Shown: piece by piece, positions 34,946-47,382 of the stretch | How the letters are laid out: the number at the start of each line of letters is the position of its first letter | Position numbering within the stretch: the stretch's first letter is position 1 | NCBI GenBank assembly: GCA_963662155.1 | Contig: OY759265.1 | Span: 9,862,693-9,926,692, forward strand | Direction of reading: 5' to 3' | DNA: 64,000 nucleotides | From: Lamellibrachia columna | Lineage: Eukaryota; Annelida; Polychaeta; Sabellida; Siboglinidae | Notes under the pieces: generated by a model | Told to the model about the DNA's origin: nothing | What the model saw: only the letters and a program-made list of their open reading frames with translations | The model's database searches: none | Program-made: the position numbers and the translations under genes

Positions 34946-37900
34946 ATGTACGAGAGTCCAAGCAGCTTGCAGGATGTGTGCCTTGACTACATCTGTGAGA
35001 ACATCAGCGCCCTCTGTGAACCACAAGTTGGTCCAGAGGGCGAACCTTCAGACAGTCTCACATTCCGTTCCGACGACGTCTTCTTCCATGGCAACCTCTC
35101 CGACAAGCTGCTTTCATGTCTGTGTCAGAAACACCACCTCACAGACCAGACGATGACGCTGTTCACGCGTGATGTCACCAGCCTTAAACACGTCCGCTTC
35201 AGGGACATGCCGCTTACGATGAGGGGAATGCGCACGCTGCGTGTACACAACCTCATCGAACTCGAGGCAATTGGACTAAAGAACATGACCGTCAACGACC
35301 TGATTGGCTGTCTGGGCGAGTGGAGTCTCTCGAACTTACACATGCTCAACGTGTCGAGCAGCACATTTGTCAACAGTGCTAAGTTCAGCGTTGTCGTGTC
35401 ACTGTCGAAACTTCGCAATCTACACAGTCTGAATGTGAGTCACACAGAATTCAACGAACTTGGACTTGAGATTGTTGTCGAGGACTTGAAACTGCTCAAG
35501 AATCTGAACATCTCCGACACACATGTCAAGGACCTGTGTCCATTGCGCAAATGCAAGGACCGCCTTCAGTCCCTGTCGATATACAAACTGCGTGTAATGA
35601 ACAGTGACATGGTCGTGCCAGTGCTGTGTGAGCTCACGAACATTCGGCATCTCGATGTGTCTGATGACTTTTCATTCCAGCAATTTCTGCCACTGCAACC
35701 AGTCAAGTTTAAGGTCGAGGATCTTCTGCATAAAACATGTGAGCTGTCACATTTGACGTCACTCGACATCTCAGGGAAGGAGGGGATCGAGGAGGAAGCA
35801 TTGACGTGAGTTGTCTTTGTACTTTTAAGCTTTAAATAATTTTTTTTTTTTTTTTAATATGTTAGATATATGTTAAATAAATAAAAAAGTTCATGTCATT
35901 ATTAAAACATCATTGCTGTTGTCTGCAATAATGTTATATAAAGGTCGCAAGGAAAAGATGTTTAAAACTGACTTGAGAGTGGCTCTGTGATAGTTGAAAC
36001 CTGTGTGAGCCAAATGTTGCCCAAACAGTCCCTTCCAGTTGCTGGGCTCTTTACAAATTTGACAAAAAGTCCTGTGAAAGTTGTATGGATCTTAAAAGAC
36101 AAAAAACTTAATTCACCCTAAAAACTTCCTTCCATATAGACAGTGAATGAAATTAAAAAAGTAAATTGTATGGATCTTTCAATTTCATTCACTGTCTATA
36201 TGGAAGAAAGTTTTTAGGGTGAATTAAAATTTTTGTCTTTTAATGTCTATTTAGTTCTATCTTGGCAGGGAGACTATTATCTATTTGGACAGTTATGTAA
36301 GCAGAAGAGATCTTTCATTTTTACACTAGAGTAGGACCAGGCTAACGCTACCGGTGGCCATTGGATTTATCTAACCAAATGTTAATCATTTAAGCCAGTT
36401 TAGCCACCAGCAATTTCATTGCATGCAGAATACGTGAACGTTTGTTGTTGTTTTGATGGATGTAAAAATATTTGGCTAAAGCAATTGGTATTTGGCTAAA
36501 ACAAATTGGGGGCTTTCACCAAAATGGCTAAGCAGTTTACAACATCAGAGCTAGCCCAAATAGGTTTTTTTAACATGATTTAACAAGATTGCCATCCCAA
36601 ACAACAAGTTCCAGAAGGCAAGTAGACAAGGAAGCCATTGGCTTATCGAGATTTCAACAATTTTCTCATCTATGTGTAGCCCGCCCTTATCAAATAGCTG
36701 TCAATTCTATTTTTAAACATATTCACACTACTAGCATTAACACAATCATTTGGCAGTTTGTTCCATTCATTTATCACCCTCTATGAGAAAGAGTACTTTC
36801 TCATGTCCAATCTACACTGCTCCTTAACTAATGCTGCTTTGTGTCCTCTGGTTCTACTGCCTTCTTTAAGTTTGAAGAACATATTCCTGTCAACATCCTC
36901 ATAACCATTCACTATTTTAAACACTTCTATTTGATCTCCTCTTAGTCTCCTGGTCTCAAGTGTTGTCAAACCAAATTGTAATAAGCGACTTTCGTAACTA
37001 AGGTCTCTCAATTCTGGAATAATTTTAGTTGCTCTTCGTTGTATTCTAGCTTGTCTATGTCCTTTTTACGATATGGCCTCCATGCTTGAATACAATATTC
37101 CAAATGTGGTCTAACTACTGATTTGTACAGGAGTACAATTAGCTGTTTCTCCTTATACTTGATAATTCTCCTAATTAGCCCTAGAATTTGATTTCCTTTC
37201 GAAGCAGCAATTCCACATTGCTCTGAAACTTTCATGTCAGCACTAAATGTTACTCCTAAGTCCTTTTCTTGTGTGGTTCTACCTAGTACAGCATCCCCCA
37301 TTTTATATTCTTCGTACAGGTTTCCATGTCCTATGTGTACACATTTACACTTCCCAAAATTTAATAACATTTGCCATTTTTCTGACCATTTAACTAATTT
37401 ATCTAGATCATCCTGTAAACTTTGTTTATCTGTATCATTAGTAACCTTTCTGAACAGATTTCCAGTTTGAAATCTCACCATCTACTATTACTCTCTGTTT
37501 TCTGTGTGTAAGCCTCTTTCCTACACAGTTGATTATATCATTACCTATGCCATGGGCTTTTAGTTTAAGTAACAGTCTTTAATGTGGCACTTTATCGAAA
37601 GCTTTCTGAAAATCTAAGTAGACAACATCCACTGGTGACCCGTCATCTACCCACTTTGTAATTTCTTCAAAAAAACATAAGAGATTAGTTAGACATGACC
37701 TTGCTTTTAGGAACCCATGTTGAGATGTATTTATTAATTTATGTTTTACAAGGAATTCCACCATGTGGTTTCTAATTAATGTTTCGAGTAATTTACATAC
37801 AACTGATGTTAAACTCACTGGTCTGTAATTTTCTGGCTTGTTCCTCGATCCCTTCTTAAATAGCGGCGTGATGTTTGCCGCTTTCCATTCTGAAGGAACT

Positions 37901-40900
37901 AATCCTTCTTCTAGTGACAAGGTAAACAATTTTGCAAGTGGTGCACTAATTTGCTCAACAATTTCCTTAAGCAGTTTTGGTGGTATCCCATCAACTCCCG
38001 GTGATTTATTATCTTTCATCTTCTAAATTTTCTTTGCTATCATTTCAGGAGTTACAAATAACTGCCCGAAATATTCTGATGTATTGCCCTCAAATTTAGT
38101 AAATGGAACTGGAAGTGAGCTGATATCTTCTGTGGTAAAATCTGAGCTAAAATACTCATTCAGGACCTCTGCCATTTAAAAACCCGTCTGAAATTATGTT
38201 TCCACTGTTGTTTTCCAGTGGTCCGACCTTATCTCAAACTTTCTGTTTACTCCTTACATAAGCATAGAAACTCTTGCTGTCATTTTTTATATTACCTGCC
38301 AATTTTTTTTCAAAGGTTCTTTTAGATTTTCTAATTTCAGTTGTAGCTAGGTTAAATGCCTCTTTGTAATTTGCATAGTCTTCATCCTTTCTGGTATGCC
38401 TATAAACCCTCCACATAGTTTGCTTAAACACTATTTTTCTAATAGCTTCTTTAGACAAGTGTTTCTTTCTAGACCGTTTTCCTTGTTTTTTTCAAGGGAA
38501 CAAATTTATCGATGATACTCTCAACTTCATATTTTAGAATATTCCAACGGTCTTATTCATCAGCATGTTATTCCAATCTAGCTTTGCTAAGTATTTTCTC
38601 ATATCTTTATAGTTACCTTTGTGGAAGTTTCTCCTATACGTTTTTTTTATTTTTACTTTCTGATTTTACATTGATGTCAAAATGTATTTGATTGTGGTCA
38701 CTGTTACCCAATGGTTCATGTATTTTTACGTTGTCCACTAATTCTTTTTGTGATGATAAAACTATATCTAATACAATTTCTACCCTGGTTGGTTCTAGCA
38801 CGTGCTGAGTAAGGAAGCTCTCCAGAATTAAAAATAGAAATTGTTGGTCATCACCCCATGTACTCTCTAGAAATTTCCATTGTATGTGTCCATGGTTAAA
38901 ATCTCCCATTATGATATATTCCCCTTTATTAACTTCCTTCCACAAGCAGCAGTAATGGACCTTAAAATAGTTTGTATTTTTTTAAATACTCTCTAGTCAT
39001 CATTGTCAGTTTACATGAATGGGTTGCTGGGAAATTCTAAATGTCAACCACTGCACTCTGGGGGAACTTTCAGAGTCTAGAGAGTTAGCTCGATGGAGCT
39101 AAGACTGATGTTGATGAAGGGACTGAGGTGGTCTTGAAAGCTCAGGCGAGCTAACTCTCGAGACTCTGAAAGGTATAGCTCTATACTTAGTACTATTTTC
39201 AAATTTCAATATGAATCTAACAGAGTCTGGTATCAACTTACATACAGATACCCTCATCTGTGTCTTCTATCTACATCTTCCATCTTGTTTTCCTAGGATT
39301 CTATGTGTTGGTAAATGACTATTGTTGTTTGGCCAAAATATTTGGAATGTTAAATTAAGTCACTGAGCATATATTAAATGTGTCTCTGGTTGACTAGATC
39401 ATTTCATTTAATTAATCAGTGAAAACATTTTGCTTGATGATGATGACTCAGTTTTGATTGTGCCACATATATTTTGAAGAATTGGTAAATATATCTTTAT
39501 TAATTAGTACCTGTATCTTAGTTTGAGCAAAATGTGAATTAATTATGTGGTCATAAGTTTTGCTTCTGTTTCACATGTCGCATTGATCGTACAAGCCAGC
39601 AGACCTGGCGTATTATGTAATATAATATTTGATATAATATATCAGTTTGATGTAATAGTTTATATAGTTACATACACTGGCAATGTACTGTATCCTCTGT
39701 GGTTAACACTAGACCGGAGTGCCACATACACTGGCAATGTACTGTATCCTCTGTGGTTAACACTAGACCGGAGTGCCACATACACTGGCAATGTACTGTA
39801 TCCTCTGTGGTTAACACTAGACCGGAGTGCCACATACACTGGCAATGTACTGTATCCTCTGTGGTTAACACTAGACCGGAGTGCCACATACACTGGCAAT
39901 GTACTGTATCCTCTGTGGTTAACACTAGACCGGAGTGCCACATACACTGGCAATGTACTGTATCCTCTGTGGTTAACACTAGACTGGAGTGCCACATACA
40001 CTGGCAATGTACTGTATCCTCTGTGGTTAACACTAGACCGGAGTGCCACATACACTGGCAATGTACTGTATCCTCTGTGGTTAACACTAGACTGGAGTGC
40101 CACATACACTGGCAATGTACTGTATCCTCTGTGGTTAACACTAGACTGGAGTGCCACATACACTGGCAATGTACTGTATCCTCTGTGGTTAACACTAGAC
40201 CGGAGTGCCACATACACTGGCAATGTACTGTATCCTCTGTGGTTAACACTAGACTGGAGTGTCCATTTAGGTCCAATGCAAATCATACTTAACTTTCAAT
40301 ATTTTATATTAAATTAATTCTCCATTGATCGGGCATTCTCCGTGTTTTAGGAGGTGTTTCGTTTATTATTATTCTAGCACTGCATAATATTCGGTATACT
40401 AAATGTTGTCTTATTTTTTGCTTACCCTATGTGGTCATCTATGGTATTTGACTGTCTTTGTATACATGTACTTAATACATGTTTATATATGTTCAAGTAC
40501 AAGTACTACTGCTAGGCAAAGTTAAGCAATTCTCCTGCTTAGTTTGAACAAAACATCAACTGAGTTTAGATGAAATATGTTTTTCTGGTTCAAGGCCCCT
40601 AGATACTAAGTTGGGGTTGTCTGCATGTTGAATCATTGAAGAAATATTGATCATATGATGGATGATCTTCATAGTAAAATGGAGAAACAAATAGGCTGGC
40701 ACTTTAAAATCTAAATTTTAAACGTATTTTGTAGCACTTATTCTTTGTTAGTTTGACGAATTTACCAAATGTCTTTACAACTTATATTACATAATTAACA
40801 CATTATTTTTTTGAGGCGCCCAATTATTTCACAATTTCAGCTTAAATTGTGCCTTGTAATTGTGAAAGAGATGTAAAGTATAACCCAGGCTATATTAAAT

Positions 40901-43900
40901 TAGTTGAAGTTTATGTAATAATTGAGTTTTAATTGTAGAACATTTTTGAAGACACATCCAAAGCTGCGATTCCTCGGCCTGGCCCTGACAAACGTATGCA
41001 CAGCACCATTGTTCACGGATGAGACAAATGACAGCTATCAACCCACCCTCACGGTACATAGTGCATCTTTCTCAGTCAATTTGATGTGATCAGAATTGTA
41101 GACGCATAAAGATATCATTATGTGTCATGAACAGTGTCCGAACAGTGTCCACTCATTGACTGACTGCAGGTTGCTGGGGAGGCGACAGAATCCCAGGTGG
41201 TGGAGGCACTGAAGAGGTACAGCTCAGAGAAACGACCGACCTATGTACAGAGGTCCCTCTACAACCTCTTTAGTCTGACGCAGGATTACGACCATCCAAG
41301 GACGGACATCATACGGGTAACAGTGATCTTCTTGTAGCATGTTTTTCTTTGCAACTGGCAGCTATATAACCATCTGCAGTTGACTGTCCCACGAGTTTCC
41401 ATAAAGACGTTCATATGGAACAACTGGCCCCTCTCTCTGGAATGAACTGCCACTTTCTCTTTGGGAGATTCCATCACTGACATTATTTAAGCACTACCTC
41501 AATACTCACCTGTTTCAGCTTGTAATGACAATGTGTCAAATGATGTATACATTGACTTGCCTAACCATAGTCATGGGTGCCTTTTTTATTTATATTTTTG
41601 AATGGACTTTTGGTGAATAGTGATTGGTTACTGAGGCTATAGACTGGCACATCTAGGAACTTTTTGGGCTGGCTGGGTGGCTGGCTATATACCTTTTTCA
41701 CAGCCCTCTCGGTTCTGACTAACGGGACATTTTGACCTGTGGTCAATCTTGGATTACCTCTCATACCTTCTCTCAAAAGTACGTTCTCTGTAACAACATT
41801 CTATGATGCCTGATTTATACCACAAGTCTTAAATAAGCTGCACCTCTTCAATACTGTTTTCCACTTGTTTCAGTTGATCCTCCTGGGTTTGGAAGAACAT
41901 CCGATGGAACTTGGTGTCCAGATGGCAGCTACCGCCTGCCTTTACAATCTCTCCCGTGGGGAGATGGGACAGAAGGTGCATCCCTATTGGCTCAGTAGGA
42001 TCATCCACTGCACCCTGAATGCAATGGAGAACTTCCCTAATCACCAACAGGTAGTCCTCAAACTAATGTTATTTTCCTCTATTTTCCTCATGCTAGTGAA
42101 TTAAACAATTAACAAGATGTAACACAATTGCCACCCAAACCAAACACCCCAGATGACAGGTGGACAAGGAGGGTCAACAAACAAGGAGGCTCAACAACAA
42201 GGAGGCTCCACAAACAAGGAGGGTCAACAAACAAGGAGGGTCAACAAACAAGGAGTGTCAACAAACAAAGAGGGTCAACAACAAGGAGGGTCAACAAACA
42301 AGGAGTGTCAACAAACAAGGAGGCTCCACAAACAAGGATGGTAAACAAACAAGCAGGGTCAACAAACAAGGAGGGTCAACAAACAAGGAGGGTCAACAAA
42401 CAAGCAGGGTCAACAAACAAGGAGGGTCAACAAACAAGCAGGGTCAATAAACAAGCAGGGTCAACACACAAGGGGTGTCAACGAACAAGCAGGGTCAACA
42501 ACAAGGAGGCTCAACAAACAAGGAGGTTCAACAACAAGGAGGCTCAACAAACAAGGAGGGTCAACAAACAAGGGGTGTCAACAAACAAGGAGGGTCAACA
42601 AACAAGGAGGGTCCACAACAAGGAGAATCAACAAAAAGGAGGGTAAACAAACAAGGAGGTCAACAAACAAGCAGGGTCAACAAACAAGCAGGGTCAACAA
42701 GCAAGCAGGGTCAACAAACACGGGGGGTCAACAAACAAGGAAGCCATTGGCTTATCGAGAATCCAGCGATTATTCACCTTTGTGTAACCCACCTTTATGG
42801 GATATTCACGCTACTGGCCTTTACACAATCAGTAGATAATTTATTCCATTAATTTATTGTACTCAGTGAGAATGAATACTTTCTGATATTCAGTCTACAT
42901 TCAATAATTGTTTACCCTGTAAGCAGTTGTTCAATATAGCGTTGTGACATTCTTTGCGGTAATATAGTTTCTGTTTTGTTTGCAGCTACAGAAGAATGCC
43001 CTGCTGACTCTGTGCAGCGACAGAATACTACAAGAAGTTGTAAGTGATCCACAGCATAAATCATATGAATTCCAACATTATGTTAATGAGCATATTTTCT
43101 GGTTACATGACCCCATAGTCAGCCTTTTCACGTTGCAATATGGGTACAGTCAGTTGATTCAGCATACTCTTTCAATATGTTCAAAATCAGACATCATATG
43201 ATAATACTCCTGAATTTATTTTAAGTGTTATATTAATTTTTGGCATGCATTCGAATGGCATCCCTCTAATCTTACAATCACAATACCATATTGCCTCATT
43301 CACAGACTTGCCTAACCCTTTTGTTTTTTCACGTGTCTGAGCTTGGGTTTCCGAATGATTTTTGCACAGTAGAAGTTATTTACTCCTTTCAAATGTTATC
43401 TTTTTTCAGACATTTGACCGATTCCGCTGTGCGAAGCTGGTCATGGAGTGTCTGTGTTCGTTCGATGACGCGTCAATGAATAGAATGTCAGTGGCCATCT
43501 GTGGCATCCTTGCTGCAAAGGTTGGTGTCTGACGTCAGCAGTGTGTTGCTCTTAAGCTTATTATTTTAAGGTTTATGTGCATGCGTTGGTGGTCATTTAT
43601 GTAATAATGAATCATTTAGGTGTATAATTTAGTGTTCATCAAAGCTGTTTGGTGTATGAAGACTCACTCTGGTATGTTGGAGGTTGCACAGAGCCATGCT
43701 CTCGACATCAGCTTCTTCCACTCACCAGAGCTAGTTTTCTTGATCTAGTGTGCTTATTTTCAGGGATGTCGGTAGTGAATGGAAGCTTCATAATGGCTTC
43801 TTGAACATATTTGGGGCTTTAATAGCTTTATTTCATTGATTTTTGATGGGATCGGGTTCCATATGCAAATAGTTTGAGGGTAAAATAAATTAATAAAATG

Positions 43901-45890
43901 GAGGCATGTAAACTTTGCCAGTAAATCATTGTAAACACTGGTCCTGTATGGGACTATTATAAAGGATCTTACATATGTAACTTAAAATGTGAATGTGTGA
44001 CAGATTCCGACAGAGCAGACGTCACGACTCGGTGCAAAACAGAGCTACATGAACAAACTGTTGAACATCGTACGAGGGAAAGCTAACGACCAGTCGGTTG
44101 ACATCACCATGAAGTTCACCTTATCTGCCCTCTGGAACCTCACTGGTAAGTAACACCCTTGGCGTATGAGTACTCTCAACATCTGGGGTTGTGACCATGA
44201 ATTGTGTAGCTTCCAATTAGTGCAGTCACGTCATTGAGAAATTTAATTAATTGATTGATCTTTAATCCACTAAATCTTCAATCATTCACAGTAGCATCAG
44301 GGATTTTCCCTGTGGCTTAATGGGGAAATTCATGTAATGATACTTCAGCTCTATTGTCCTCAAACAGTCCCCATTGGTGCCATCATTTTATTTAGAACAC
44401 GGATCTTTATTTCCCAACTTATTGTCATTGCCAGAGAGAGAGAGAGTTTTCACCAGCTACCACAAGCTGATAATATTTCTCCACCAGGTCAATGGATATA
44501 AACATATGAGTAAATAAACTGAGCAAATAAATAAATTATTCATAATGCAACTATTAGTACTAACAATATATAAATATTTTTAAAAGATGTTTATATAATT
44601 ATAATAAATTTTTCATTTACTAGGTAAATGAAAAATAAAATAAGTGCAAATAAGGAAAAGATGTGTAGCCCTAAGCCTACTGCAGAACCTGGTGATGATG
44701 GATAAACATTTCTAAGCCTACTGCAGAAGCTAGTGATGATGACGATGGTGACGGTGGTGATATACATTTCTCCATGTAGCGTCAGTGACATCGCTGTTCA
44801 GTTTTCTTGATGTTTGCCATTGATTTGTTTGCACAGATGAATCTCCTCTCACATGTGAGATGTTCCTCAATGAAGGTGGCTTGGAACTCTTCCTCGAAGT
44901 TCTTCAGGTATGTGCCTGTCTCTTCCAGCAACTGATGCAGCAATTTGTTTACATATCTACTGTTTGAGTGAATCACTTCTTCCAATTCATGTATCAAAGC
45001 CTTTGATGATGGTGTGACTTTGGAAGCAGTTTTCTAGAAGCAGATTATTATTGTGATTTGGTCTAGATTACACAGATTGTACACACTTGACAACTTATTT
45101 AAAAATAAAGGTAAATGAAAAAAAAATTCATAGTGTATGCTTTACGCTATAAAGTATTTTGTTGTGAATATTTTTAAGTAGCACCACTTGGTTGTCATTT
45201 TGCCACTGAATAATAGTGCGCTACATCTGCATCTACATCATTAATGGAAAAAACCATTCGGTATATAATCCTGTGGGCATCACAAACATCGCATCAGTCA
45301 AAGTGCTATATCTCTTGTTGCTGAATGTATTTGCTGTGGCTAATGTGCAGTAGTTATGTTTGTGACGGCCACTGTCAATGAGAGTAATGTCATGTATCTT
45401 CCTATAGCAGTACAAAGACACTCCCAACGACGATCGGGTGCAGGTGGAAACCAAGGTTCTCGGACTCATTGTAAGTTGTACATGATCTCATCACACTTCA
45501 ATATCACTCTCTCACATAAATGAAAATATGACTATGGCTGCCAAAATCATATATTCAGAATATAGAGGATAAGTGCTAAATTATCCGAAACACACACATA
45601 CCGTATTCGACTTGAAACAAAAGGGCTATGGTAAATGTCAAAGAATCTGTTCTTATAAGCGTACACCAACATTTCTTTCTCTAGACAATAAGGTGACTGT
45701 GTAGCAATAGTGATATCATTTGGTGACTAGTGTAGAACAACTGAAAAGTGGTGCCAACTGTTTAACACGAGATGGCACTTTTAAATTGTTCCACACTAAT
45801 GAAATTACAATACTTAAGGATCCTGCTGATTAAAGAAGGGGTGAAAGGGTGTACGCTAATTAGGGCATGTATGCTTAATAGGTTGAATAC

Positions 45891-45946
<56 letters not shown>

Positions 45947-47310
45947 TTAGGGAATCTTTAGACAAGCTGCTGCAGGCCTCCTTAGCTCCATCATCAAGGG
46001 CCCATTACGAGCGCACTTGGAAGAAATTGGTAAATTTTCATGTCTCGTTGGGCTTACCAACTCATCTGCCAGTTTCGGTACCGATGGTGTTGCTTTTTAT
46101 TGCACATTTGTATGCCAGTGGCTCTGCCCCAGCATCCATTGTTTCTACTGTATCAGCGATGGCTTATTTCCACAATATCAATGGTTTCCATGACCCGTCG
46201 AATTGCTTTATGGTATCTAAGTTGTTGGCAGGAGCTCGTAATTTGGGAACGGTCCCTGATGTCCGCCTGCCTGTCACACTCCCTGTACTCAGTCGCTTAG
46301 TGCAGGCGTTACCCACCGTGTTTGCATCTCGGTATAAGTGTCTTATGCTCCGAGCCATGATGGTACTGGCATTCAAAGCTTATTTGCGGATAGGGGAAAT
46401 GGTGCCTCGATCACGTGGCACGATACGTGGTTGTTTGCCACATGGATGATGTTTTATTATCCGGGGAGTTGATCACAATCTCTTTCCGGCGTTTTAAGCA
46501 TAGTGCGAGGCAAGGTCCCCAATCCCTACAAGTGAGAGGCGAGTGCATTCAGGGGACTAGAATCCACCCCGCCTCTTTTTTGCGAGATTTCCAGCTGGCC
46601 AGAGGCAACGTGCATGCTTCTCTGTTCGCATACCCAGATGGCTCTCCAATGTTACGCAGTGAATTTGATGTGTCATTGAAGCGACTACTTGGTTTTTGTG
46701 GCTACCAAACTAGTGCTTTTAAGGGTCACAGCTTTCGTATTGGGGCAGCCACTGCAGCCGCACTGAGGGGCGAATCGGATGCGCAGATCAGAGCGGCAGG
46801 CAGGTGGACTTCAGATGCGTTTAAGAAATACATTAGGATTACTTGAGTAGGAGTGCTCACTGTTCTATCTAATGGTTCTTAACTTCAGCGATTATTTAGG
46901 GTTGGTGGGGTGGTCACATGTGTCGGTGACCGGTGGCAAATTGGCCCCACCTTTGTAGTTATTCCAGTTAGAGCTAGTGTATTTTTAAGCAGGTAGTTGT
47001 ATTCATAGACTGCGTGATAGCATGTAGGGCATTATGCTATTTGGTTTAAGGGTGTTCCATGACAATAGTAATGCCATTGTTTCTTTTATTTGTTCTAGGA
47101 ATACTGCTACTGCTTTGTGTTGAAATGTGGGCTCTATTGAACCCGACGTCCAGGAGGTGTAGGGGCGTAGTCAGCCTGGCGTTGGGTTGTGGAGCCCACA
47201 TTTCTTTGTTTTACATTTCTTTGAAAGTGGGCTTACCCTTAATCCCCACAATAAACGTCATTCATTTGGCCTTTTCATATCTCTATATCTGTGTTGGTGT
47301 TGTTGATTGC

Positions 47311-47382
<72 letters not shown>

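Noticed and set aside
39547..40317. Frames of about 200-256 residues with an 18-residue repeat on both strands
   Set aside because: The 54-bp array has no stops in several frames on either strand. It lies in an intron and the apparent protein repeat is a by-product.
42128..42852. Glutamine/asparagine-rich frame resembling a prion-like or RNA-binding protein
   Set aside because: It follows the 17-bp minisatellite in three frames and lies inside a LINE-derived intron segment.
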